NCBI RefSeq assembly: GCF_000255115.2
Contig: NC_018068.1
Location: 1,054,001-1,118,000, forward strand
Origin: Desulfosporosinus acidiphilus SJ4
GTDB taxonomy: Bacteria > Bacillota > Desulfitobacteriia > Desulfitobacteriales > Desulfitobacteriaceae
Direction: 5' to 3'
Length of the DNA stretch: 64,000 nucleotides
The translations under genes were made by a program, and so were the position numbers. How positions within the stretch are numbered: position 1 is the stretch's first letter; each line of letters opens with the position of its first letter. The notes under the pieces are model-generated. The model saw nothing but the letters and a program-made list of their open reading frames with translations. It ran no database searches and was not told the origin of the DNA. This document shows, in pieces, positions 8,455 to 15,833 of this stretch.

Positions 8455-8952
8455 TTGGCTGTTTCGGTTAGCCTGTGGAAAGAAGATTTCAGAGTGGACT
8501 ACATAAAACAAGGTACGAAGTCCTTTTATTTAGCCCTTCTGGCATTATTTGCAGGAGGGTTTAATACCTTTGCGATATTGTATGATATACAACCGTTGAT
8601 GCCGGATCTTTCTAATGACTTTCATATTTCCCCAACCTTGGCCAGCCTTTCTTTGTCTTTAACTACTGTAGCCATGGCTGTAAGCATGCTTTTTGTGAGT
8701 TCATTATCAGATTCCTGGGGAAGAAAACCGGTGATGATCTGTTCCTTGTTTGCAGCATCTATTCTGGCAAATTTGACTGCGGTCACCCCAAGTTTTCATG
8801 GTTTGCTCGTTCTTAGGGTTATATTAGGGATTGCCCTTGCCGGCCTTCCTGCTATCGCTATGACTTACTTGAGTGAGGAAATTGAACCGGGGGCCTTGGG
8901 AGTTGCCATGGGTATTTATATCAAGACTATTAATTTGCGGATCTGCCAATGA
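8455..8952 (+). pseudogene. Truncated MFS transporter (N-terminal third)
   Basis: The first ~155 codons encode a recognisable major-facilitator N-terminus. It has transmembrane segments around LALLALFAGGFNTFAILYDI, LASLSLSLTTVAMAVSMLF and GLLVLRVILGIALAG. It also has the inter-helix motif SDSWGRKPVM (motif A) and the LSEEIEPGALGVAMGIYI segment typical of YnfM/YgaY-like exporters. After GIYI the sequence turns into unrelated residues and stops at 8950-8952. Roughly 240 residues of a normal 400-residue carrier are missing. No weak remainder was found downstream, so a deletion joined the 5' part to the promoter region of the PAS gene. The TTG start is a guess. Confidence 0.65.
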
Positions 8953-8995
8953 ACAATCAACAGAAGATAAACAAGGTCGTTGGAGGTGTATGGAA

Positions 8996-9340
8996 ATGGA
9001 TTTTGGTGAGGTTTTTAAGGATATTTCTGCGGGACTTTTAGTTACGGACGCAGATTTCAATGTGATCTGGGCCAATAAATTCGAGGAACAGTTCTACGGG
9101 AAACCGGTTATGGGCTTATGGGCTTTAGACTGTCACATGCTAGAAAATCGCCAAAAGATTGCCGACTTTATAGCGCGGTTTAAAGCCGGGGAATTAAAAT
9201 CCTTTACCAAAGTTGCTTTCGGGATGGTTATTACCTATAGCAGCTACTTCAAGGATGGGGAGTTTGCCGGAATGATTCGAACAAGAATTTATTTGCCCGA
9301 AGGAGCGGATGCGAAGGAGACAGCTCATTATCCAAAGTGA
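8996..9340 (+). CDS. Small stand-alone PAS-domain protein
   Basis: 114 residues from the ATG at 8996, seven bases after GGAGGTG (8982-8988). An ATG at 8990 is too close to it. The core, ISAGLLVTDADFNVIWANKFEEQFYG, is a typical PAS N-terminal strand-helix pattern, followed by a CHMLENRQ segment like those of small redox or ligand-sensing PAS proteins. No output domain is attached. It probably signals through a partner protein or binds a small molecule. It lies directly after the truncated MFS gene and before a bidirectional terminator. Confidence 0.65.
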   Translation: MDFGEVFKDISAGLLVTDADFNVIWANKFEEQFYGKPVMGLWALDCHMLENRQKIADFIARFKAGELKSFTKVAFGMVITYSSYFKDGEFAGMIRTRIYLPEGADAKETAHYPK

Positions 9341-9426
9341 ACCTCCCCTGCCTATACTTCGTTAAGAGCTAAGGGCTTCCGGCAAGCCCAAAATACATGT
9401 CTCATGGGTATCTCGTTAGAGATACA

Positions 9427-9464
9427 AAAAATCAGCAACTCTTTAATGGAGAGTGCTGATTTTT
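9427..9464. terminator. Bidirectional terminator between convergent genes
   Basis: AAAAATCAGCA (9427-9437) pairs with TGCTGATTTTT (9454-9464), plus an inner CTCT/AGAG. It has A-run and T-run flanks, so it serves the PAS gene (+) and the aminotransferase gene (-). Confidence 0.85.
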
Positions 9465-9480
9465 GTGCTTTTCTGGATGC

Positions 9481-11127
9481 CTAATGTTTTCTTTCCCTTT
9501 GCTCCCGCCAGGTGCTGGCGTACTTCTCAAAGGTCTTTTGAACTGTGGTTCCGATTTCGCAGTAAGCCTCGTCGTTTAAGTTGGCTAAAGAGGTCCGAAT
9601 TGACCATTCGGGCCCGCCAAACCCGCTGCCGTTTAACAATACAATCGAAGATTCTTCTGCCAACCGGAAAAGAATGTCCGTGGGTTCATAGGTTTTCTCA
9701 AGGTATTCGACGAATTCATCTCCGTATTTTTGCTTTGCCCATATCAATAAGTCAATCTGACTGTAATAAGCAGCGTTGTAGGGATCATCGGGCAATGTTC
9801 GGTCAAAGCCCTCAAACAACAGTCGTTGGCGCCGGCGGCAAATATCTTGGGTTAATTTTTTGTAACGGTTCTCGCGGTCAAGCAAGCAGAAAAGGGCAAA
9901 GAGTCCCATTTGAACTTGTTGCGGAGTGGATAAGCCGGCTGTGTGATTAAGTGCCACTTGACGGCTGTCTGCAACCATTCGATCAATAAAGCGAAGCTTT
10001 CCCGGATGGAGGGACATAATTCCATAGCGTTCTGCAAGCGCCTTAGTTTCATCAGGAGGCAGTTCTCGTATTAACTGATCATAGACATTGTTTTGGTGTA
10101 AGGCGATGACCCCCAACCGCCAGCCTGTGGCTCCAAAATACTTGGAGAATGAATAAACTCCCAGAGTATTAAAAGGTAAATCGGCCATCAGCGAACGAAA
10201 TTCATTGACAAAGGTTCCATAAACATCATCAGTAATGATCATTAACTTGGAATTATGGTTTTTAACAATATCTATTAAATGTTCTTTAGATTTGGACTTG
10301 ATGGCTACCGATGGCGGGTTGCTGGGATTAACGGTAAAGAGTGCTTTAATTGCTTGATCCTTCAGCTGATCGAGTTCAGAGTTTGGATATTGCCAAAGGT
10401 GATTGCCTTCTTCGTCCATCTCAGACGCATTGATTTTTACAACCTCAAATTGGTAGCGGGATAAATGGGGGATCTCCAAATAAGGTGTAAATGTTGGAAC
10501 CATAAGGGCAATTTTATCTCCTTTGGACAAAAGCTTATTAGCAATTAAGGAGTCAAAAATATAGCACATGGCTGCGGTCCCGCCTTCTACAGCGAATAAG
10601 TCATAGCGTCCGGCGGGAGGGCTGCCATCGCACATTTCCTGGATTAGGTAATCGTGAACTACTTGTTCCAGGTGCCTGAGCATGCGATCCGGTACTGGAT
10701 AATTATCCCCGATAATTCCATCCACCAGCTCGTGAATCCAGGCGTCTGGGTCAAATCTCATCTTGCGGGTGCCATAATCCAGGATGTTTTCAAGCATCGT
10801 GATCCCTGGTGCATCCTGATGGGTCTTAAGATAATCTGTAAAGCGAAGAGCAATTCCTTCTTTATGCGGCATTCCTGCGAGATCCTTGTCTTGCCAGGTT
10901 TTACGTGTTTCTTCAATTGCATATTGCCCAAGAGTGAAAAATGCTTCACGTGGTGTCGCGGCAATCCAATTAGGGTTTCCTCTTCCTGCATTAAGCATTG
11001 CCCATAAACTCTTGTCATGGTGTTTATCAGCAAGAGTTATCAATTTGTTTTTAAGCTCGAAGGGACTAAGATTTTCGTACTCAATTTCCATCTCGCGACG
11101 AGTTTGATCGTTATTAATAGTAATCAT
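9481..11127 (-). CDS. asdA: Bifunctional aspartate aminotransferase / L-aspartate 4-decarboxylase
   Basis: 548 residues of fold-type I PLP enzyme. The Schiff-base lysine is K329 in YSFSKYFGATGWRLG, preceded by the cofactor-contact segment IITDDVYGTF. The ~100-residue N-terminal extension (NPNWIAATPREAFFTLGQYA) and the overall length match aspartate beta-decarboxylase rather than ordinary 400-residue aminotransferases. It would convert L-aspartate to L-alanine plus CO2 and also transaminate. In some bacteria this is coupled to an aspartate:alanine antiporter (AspT) for proton-motive force, but no aspT is adjacent here. The ATG lies close to a GGGGAAGGA ribosome site. It is cytoplasmic and monocistronic on the minus strand. 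Confidence 0.9.
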   Translation of the reverse strand: MITINNDQTRREMEIEYENLSPFELKNKLITLADKHHDKSLWAMLNAGRGNPNWIAATPREAFFTLGQYAIEETRKTWQDKDLAGMPHKEGIALRFTDYLKTHQDAPGITMLENILDYGTRKMRFDPDAWIHELVDGIIGDNYPVPDRMLRHLEQVVHDYLIQEMCDGSPPAGRYDLFAVEGGTAAMCYIFDSLIANKLLSKGDKIALMVPTFTPYLEIPHLSRYQFEVVKINASEMDEEGNHLWQYPNSELDQLKDQAIKALFTVNPSNPPSVAIKSKSKEHLIDIVKNHNSKLMIITDDVYGTFVNEFRSLMADLPFNTLGVYSFSKYFGATGWRLGVIALHQNNVYDQLIRELPPDETKALAERYGIMSLHPGKLRFIDRMVADSRQVALNHTAGLSTPQQVQMGLFALFCLLDRENRYKKLTQDICRRRQRLLFEGFDRTLPDDPYNAAYYSQIDLLIWAKQKYGDEFVEYLEKTYEPTDILFRLAEESSIVLLNGSGFGGPEWSIRTSLANLNDEAYCEIGTTVQKTFEKYASTWREQRERKH

Positions 11128-11680
11128 TCCTTCCCCAGTCCTACAATTGCTTTTTGATTACACTGGTTATATAGTTAACCATAGGTATTTATAGGAGCAC
11201 TTCGTTAGTAATAACGGACATTCTTGTGCTCTTAATGGTACTCTGTGCGCTAATTACTTCATTTATACCCCGTCTATACTGCCTTTATTTTTTGTTGAAT
11301 ATGGATAGTCAATTGCCCATATAGATAAAATAGCTTTGGAGTATCACCTTGGCAGGGGATGCTGGGACATAGGGGGACAGACTCTATCTTTAGGGTATAA
11401 TTTTCATGCATCATTAGGAATGAGGACGAGCTGGATATACTACATCCAGTTCGTGTTTCTTTCACTATCAAAACCTCATACCTCTGAGCGGTATCAATGA
11501 TGAATGAAAGTTTTCTATAACCAATTTAACTTCTTTTGTAGGAAAGGAAGGAATTATTGAGATTTTAACCGAATTACTTTAGAAAAAATAGCGGAGCAGT
11601 CTCCAAATTTAAAAAGCCGTTAATAAAGTTGATCAGAGCAGATAATCGGAGTTATCATGATTGAAAGGCGTGAAGTTTAA
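11128..11680. other. Intergenic stretch without a confident gene
   Basis: This 553-base gap lies between the divergent asdA and GNAT-like genes and must hold both promoters. No ORF here has a convincing ribosome site or familiar sequence. About 29 codons ending at a TGA near 11660 read SKFKKPLIKLIRADNRSYHD, and a neighbouring frame reads KEGIIEILTELL. These could be relics of a lost gene, but I cannot identify it. Confidence 0.3.
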
Positions 11681-12310
11681 ATGTCATTAAAACCAAGACG
11701 TATCTATACTGAAGAGTGGAGTCCTTCAGAGGAGCAGATTAACAGTATATTTCCTTTGGATAAAATAACCTCAGAAATAGGCAGGAATCCCGATATCAAG
11801 GTATTCCGCGACGAAGAGGTAAAAGCGAAGTATCCTGCTCAGTTCAATATTTCAGTTCAAGCAAGGGCCTATAATCTCGGGTTAGTCGAACTGCTGCATG
11901 AATATTATGAGACAAACAAAACAAAACCTGAGCTTGAGGATTTGCTGGGAGTAAAATTACCGCAAATTCTTTGGGAGGACAACTTGGGCTATGAAGATAA
12001 GTTGATTAGCCTGCATATTACCAAACTCAATAAACAAGAAATCTTCATCAATGATATCGTGTTGGTCAAAAATGAAGATTTTGATATTTTAAGTGACGAG
12101 ATTATTGCTCAAGTGCTTAATAATTTACAGATCTTCGCTAAAGAGCAGGGCGCCAGGTACTTATCCGGTTATGCCGCCAATCGCAGCACGCTGGCCATTT
12201 TCAAAGGCATGGGATTTCAAGAAGATAGGCGAGAGAATATGGGCAATGATTATCTTTGGAAAATTGCCGTAGTGACTGGGGAACAATTGCCTTTTTATAC
12301 GGAACTTTAA
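11681..12310 (+). CDS. GNAT-like protein of unknown substrate
   Basis: 209 residues. The C-terminal part (EIIAQVLNNLQIFAKEQGARYLSGYAANRSTLAIFKGMGFQE, about residues 145-187) has the helix-strand-helix pattern and the xxFKGMGF ending of GNAT acetyltransferases. The acetyl-CoA pyrophosphate loop (QxxGxG/A) is not evident, so it may not be active. The N-terminal 100 residues are unfamiliar. GGCGTG precedes the ATG. The next gene, a probable selenoprotein of the DsbA/FrnE family, starts 45 bases downstream with its own ribosome site, so they are probably co-transcribed. Confidence 0.5.
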   Translation: MSLKPRRIYTEEWSPSEEQINSIFPLDKITSEIGRNPDIKVFRDEEVKAKYPAQFNISVQARAYNLGLVELLHEYYETNKTKPELEDLLGVKLPQILWEDNLGYEDKLISLHITKLNKQEIFINDIVLVKNEDFDILSDEIIAQVLNNLQIFAKEQGARYLSGYAANRSTLAIFKGMGFQEDRRENMGNDYLWKIAVVTGEQLPFYTEL

Positions 12311-12354
12311 TTTTAACTGTTAAAGATTGAAGACTTAACAAGGAGAGAGACAAC

Positions 12355-12972
12355 ATGGCTAACAGAATTACAGTTTTTTCGGACTTTTTATGACCTTTTT
12401 GTATGATAGGGAAAGTCCCCCTTGACCAGTTGGCCAAGGATAGAAATTTAGAAGTTATATGGAAATCTTTTGAATTGAGACCGGAAGGTATGGAAATTCC
12501 ACCTAAACCACCGGAGTATATTGAACAAGCCAAAGCAGGCATTGAAGTCCTGGGACGTAAATATGGCGTAAAAATGGTTTTTAATGACAAAAGCAAACAT
12601 TCCCGTTTAGCATTGCAAGGTTCTAAATTTGCTGAAGAATGCGGGAAGGGTGATGAGTATCACAATGCAGTATTTGCTGCTCAATTCCAAGAACAGAAAG
12701 ATATTAACGACCTAACGGTATTAATTGAAGTAGCTGCTGAAATCGGCTTAGATCCTGAGAAATTTAGGGAAGTCCTGGTCTTGAGGAAGTATGAACAAGC
12801 GGTTTTACAAGATATTAGTGAAGCACAAGCTTTAGGAATCCCTGGTGTACCTTATTTTATGGTTGATGGACGAACTGCTTTTGGGGCTCAAAGCTACGAA
12901 GACTTGGAGAAATTGCTTCTTGGCACGGAATCGGGTGCTGAAGGACTGTCCCGAGATTTGAAACTAAAATAG
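12355..12972 (+). CDS. DsbA/FrnE-like thioredoxin-fold protein with in-frame TGA (probable selenocysteine)
   Basis: A strong ribosome site (AAGGAGAGAG, 12340-12349) leads to the ATG at 12355. The frame runs MANRITVFSDFL, then TGA at 12391-12393, then PFCMIGKVPLDQL without interruption to the stop at 12970-12972. That gives 205 residues if TGA is decoded. Family members read SDFxCPFCxxGK here, so TGA sits exactly at the first, nucleophilic cysteine of CPFC (residue 13; C16 is kept). The cis-proline loop GIPGVPYFMV and the C-terminal SYEDLEKLL are intact. About 15 bases after TGA a short GGGA/TCCC hairpin with an AAG loop could be a bacterial SECIS. The likely role is a thiol-disulfide oxidoreductase or isomerase-type redox protein in the cytoplasm, since no signal peptide is seen. 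The alternative is a nonsense mutation or sequencing error. Ordinary gene callers will start it at 12403 and lose the active site. Confidence 0.75.
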
Positions 12973-13031
12973 TAAGTATCAGATTCTTGACTTGCGTCGA
13001 AAGTGACCAATAAACAAGCCGCATGGAAAAT

Positions 13032-13062
13032 GGCTGCAAAAGACCTTTGCAGCCTTGTAGTT
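13032..13062 (+). terminator. Hairpin terminator after the DsbA/FrnE-like gene
   Basis: GGCTGCAAA pairs with TTTGCAGCC around a five-base loop, followed by a weak TTGTAGTTGTTT tract. It lies upstream of the GTG start of the next gene, which supports that later start. Confidence 0.6.
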
Positions 13063-13082
13063 GTTTGAGAGGATGTGACCAC

Positions 13083-14006
13083 GTGACAAAAGTTGAACGA
13101 ATGATGGCGGCAATTAACTTTGAGAAAGTGGATCGTATTCCGAGAGGAGAATTTAATCTCGATGACAACTTTGTAGGAAATTTACTGGGTCTTAAAGAGA
13201 ATGTAAAATTTGAAGACAGAGTAAAGGCCTGTGAACTTTGTGGACTTGATGCTTTGGCTTTTTCTCCGGAACCGTTCGCAGCCTCACCTTCTGTAGGCTC
13301 CACAGCTACCGAAAGCCCAGCTGACAAGTTTGAGGTCTGGAAAGAGTTGAAACTTTGGCGGAAAGAAACAGACTTTTTTATTTTCGCCTTGATAGATGGG
13401 CCGTTTCAAGGAACGGCAAAACTTTTTTCATCATTCACTAACTATCTGTTAGCCATTGCTCAAGGGGATCCGGCAATACCGGAAGTGGTTAAAGCGGGAG
13501 TAGCCACCAATATTGAATTAGGGTTAAATGCCTTGGCTTTGGGTGCTCACGGGATTATTATTGCTGATGATATCGCCTATAATGGCGGGACGTTTGTTTC
13601 GCCAACGGCCTTGCGCATGAATTTTTTTCCTGCTCTTCGAGAACAGGTTGAAACGTTACAACGCGAAAAAGTTCCGGTTTTCTTTCACGCGGATGGAGAT
13701 TTAAAGAAGGTTTTAGAAGATATTATCAATTTAGGTGTGGATGGGTTACATTCCCTTGATTTTCCATCGTTAAGTGAGATTGACAAGGTTAGAAAAGCAA
13801 CCGCAAATACGGCTTGCTTAATGGGCGGCTACGATTTGGGGTGGTTTGAAGAAGAGAACAGAACAGAAAAAGCCTTGAATTTGCTGGAGGTGACTGCTAA
13901 AGGCGGGGGATATATCTTTGGCAGCAGTGCAGGAATCCTTGGGATGGGTCAAACTCCTCAACATGTTATGGAAGTCTATCAGTTTGTTAATAATTTTAAG
14001 GTATGA
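13083..14006 (+). CDS. Uroporphyrinogen decarboxylase-superfamily protein (methyltransferase-like)
   Basis: 307 residues of URO-D/MtaA-type TIM barrel: KVERMMAAINFEKVDRIPRGEF at the start, ALIDGPFQGTAKLF, HGIIIADDIAYNGG, VPVFFHADGDL and LMGGYDLGW. Members either decarboxylate uroporphyrinogen III or move methyl groups between corrinoid proteins and small molecules. Haem-pathway HemE is unlikely, because the protein is short and not near haem genes. The zinc-ligand HxC of MtaA-type enzymes reads HAD here, so zinc-thiol activation is doubtful. The GTG at 13083 has GAGAGGA eight bases upstream; an earlier ATG at 13023 lies before the hairpin terminator. A RACo-like corrinoid activator lies 1.8 kb downstream, but no corrinoid protein is in the window. 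Confidence 0.7.
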   Translation: MTKVERMMAAINFEKVDRIPRGEFNLDDNFVGNLLGLKENVKFEDRVKACELCGLDALAFSPEPFAASPSVGSTATESPADKFEVWKELKLWRKETDFFIFALIDGPFQGTAKLFSSFTNYLLAIAQGDPAIPEVVKAGVATNIELGLNALALGAHGIIIADDIAYNGGTFVSPTALRMNFFPALREQVETLQREKVPVFFHADGDLKKVLEDIINLGVDGLHSLDFPSLSEIDKVRKATANTACLMGGYDLGWFEEENRTEKALNLLEVTAKGGGYIFGSSAGILGMGQTPQHVMEVYQFVNNFKV

Positions 14007-14093
14007 TCCGTCCGGAAGAAGAATTTCAAATCTGTGAGTTGTTTAATGGGGCGGAATGGTGGGGGCTAATTATTTTTTGACGAGGAGCACTAT

Positions 14094-14966
14094 ATGATCA
14101 TCAAAAAATATCGCAGTTTAAACGAGACAACTATGAGTGAAGTTCTTGATCTAGAGAAGGATTGCAACGACTATGACGAGCTTAGGGGAAGTGTTTTTTT
14201 AGATACTTCCTTAAATTTTAATCAAATGATACAGAGCATTTTTCTTCTTTATGAGGGCCGGATGCTGATCAGCATGCTATCGATGTTCATACCGAGTCAC
14301 CAGGAAGTCGAAATTTCCGCAATGACGAGACCGGAGTATCGGAAGAGGGGATATTTTAAGGCTTTGTTGTTCCAAGCCGTCGAAGAACTTTGCCTCCATA
14401 ACATCTCAGACATTCTTTTTGTCTGTGAAAGGCCTTCAGATTCGGGGAAACAGGTTCTTAACCGTTTACAAGCAGTATTTGAGCACAGCGAATATTATAT
14501 GAGTTTGAATAGGGGTGGAAAGGCTGATATAGAAAATCAGCGCTTGGTCCTTTCTAAGTCCACTCTTCGGGACCTGGAAACAATTATTCAGCTCAGCTGC
14601 AAGATTTTTGACGATAATGATGAAGATGCCAGGAGTCTTATTGAGAACTGCCTTAATTCAGAAAGCCGGGATCAGTACCTGGCCATTCTAGGCGATAAAC
14701 CTATGGGAATGGTTTCGGTAAATCATTTAAGTGATGAAGAGGCATCAATCTTTGGTTTGGGAATTCTGCCCGAATATAGAAGCTTCGGTTATGGCAAGGA
14801 ACTCCTCGGTTTAATTCTCAAAGACTTATGGAGACTGGGTAAGCAGCAAATCACCTTGGAGGTTGACAGCGAAAATGACCGCGCGTTTGCTCTTTATCAA
14901 AGGATGGGATTTCGCATTGAAGTAGCTTATGACTATTATCGCAAGCAAGTAAGTGACTTTTGCTGA
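14094..14966 (+). CDS. Tandem GNAT-domain N-acetyltransferase
   Basis: 290 residues. The C-terminal half has a canonical acetyl-CoA loop (GLGILPEYRSFGYGKELLGL, about residues 220-240) and the ending ALYQRMGFRIE. The N-terminal half has a second, weaker GNAT pattern (AMTRPEYRKRGYFKALL, about residues 78-95). It therefore looks like a duplicated GNAT of the MSHD/YbfA style. The start is ATG 14094 after GAGGAG. It overlaps the reading frame upstream of the NRDE gene, with only 37 bases between its stop and that ATG. The acyl acceptor is unknown; small-molecule or ribosomal-protein acetylation are both possible. Confidence 0.75.
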   Translation: MIIKKYRSLNETTMSEVLDLEKDCNDYDELRGSVFLDTSLNFNQMIQSIFLLYEGRMLISMLSMFIPSHQEVEISAMTRPEYRKRGYFKALLFQAVEELCLHNISDILFVCERPSDSGKQVLNRLQAVFEHSEYYMSLNRGGKADIENQRLVLSKSTLRDLETIIQLSCKIFDDNDEDARSLIENCLNSESRDQYLAILGDKPMGMVSVNHLSDEEASIFGLGILPEYRSFGYGKELLGLILKDLWRLGKQQITLEVDSENDRAFALYQRMGFRIEVAYDYYRKQVSDFC

Positions 14967-15003
14967 GTTGGATCTAACTTTGAGCAGAATGGAGGTGGCA
15001 AAG

Positions 15004-15774
15004 ATGTGTCTGATTATTTTCGCTTATGACATTCACCCTAATTATCGCCTTGTTCTTGCAGCTAATCGGGACGAATTCTATCATCGACCGACAGAGGCTG
15101 CACACTTTTGGGATTCGGACCCCGAGATTTTGGCCGGGCGGGATCTGGAAATGATGGGAACCTGGATGGGTATAACCCGATCAGGCCGGTTTGCTGCGCT
15201 GACAAATTTTCGAGATCCATCTTCACAAATCCGAGAGCCGAAATCCCGGGGATTTCTTGTGAGGGATTATCTTAGTTCTAAGGAATCACCTGCAGAATAC
15301 ATAGAGAAGGTCAAGCATAACCAGTCTCTTTACAATCCGTTTAATCTTCTTGTAGGTAACCTTTCCTGTTTAATGTATTTTAGTAACCAAGCACGGGAAT
15401 TCCAAGAACTTAAGCCGGGACTTTATGGTCTTAGCAATCATTTTTTGGATACACCCTGGCCCAAAGTCCGCAAGAGCAAACAAGCTTTGGTCAATTATCT
15501 GGAATTAACCCAAGAAGAAATCGTTCCTCAGAAGCTTTTTGAAATTTTAGCGGATACAGAGCGGGCTCAAGATCATGAGCTGCCCAATACAGGGATAAGC
15601 CTTGAGCGAGAAAGGATGCTTTCACCCATTTTTATTGAAGGAAACGATTACGGGACCAGGTCTTCCACAGTACTCTGCCTTGATAGAAACTATAACGTTC
15701 TTTTCCAGGAGAGGAGTTTTCGGGGAGATAATAAGTCCTGGAATGAAGCAATATATCAGTTTAAACTGTCTTGA
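15004..15774 (+). CDS. NRDE (TANGO2-like) family protein
   Basis: 256 residues. The start is ATG 15004, five bases after GGAGGTGG. This makes cysteine the second residue (MCLIIFAYD), as expected for this Ntn-hydrolase-like family whose mature N-terminus is Cys. The signature LAANRDEFYHRPTEAAHFW follows, then LAGRDLEMMGTWMGI, LTNFRD, SRGFLVRDYL and GTRSSTVLC. The length is normal. In animals TANGO2 is linked to haem or lipid handling; the bacterial role is unsettled. It lies between the GNAT gene and the RACo-like gene. Confidence 0.85.
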   Translation: MCLIIFAYDIHPNYRLVLAANRDEFYHRPTEAAHFWDSDPEILAGRDLEMMGTWMGITRSGRFAALTNFRDPSSQIREPKSRGFLVRDYLSSKESPAEYIEKVKHNQSLYNPFNLLVGNLSCLMYFSNQAREFQELKPGLYGLSNHFLDTPWPKVRKSKQALVNYLELTQEEIVPQKLFEILADTERAQDHELPNTGISLERERMLSPIFIEGNDYGTRSSTVLCLDRNYNVLFQERSFRGDNKSWNEAIYQFKLS

Positions 15775-15833
15775 AGAGCGTATGGTAAGTGTGAATTATA
15801 TTTTCGGAAAATTCAGTAATGGGGGGTTTGGTT

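Noticed and set aside
9453-9950. A 165-codon + strand frame opposite the aminotransferase 3' end
   Set aside because: It begins inside the bidirectional terminator and its residues (Arg/Trp-rich) look like antisense translation.
10654-11007. A 117-codon + strand frame inside the aminotransferase gene
   Set aside because: It is the antisense shadow of a well-supported gene, without ribosome site or recognisable sequence.
12403-12972. A shorter ordinary gene starting at ATG 12403
   Set aside because: It lacks a ribosome site and would discard the strand and active site of the thioredoxin fold, whereas the ATG at 12355 has AAGGAGAGAG and matches the family start.
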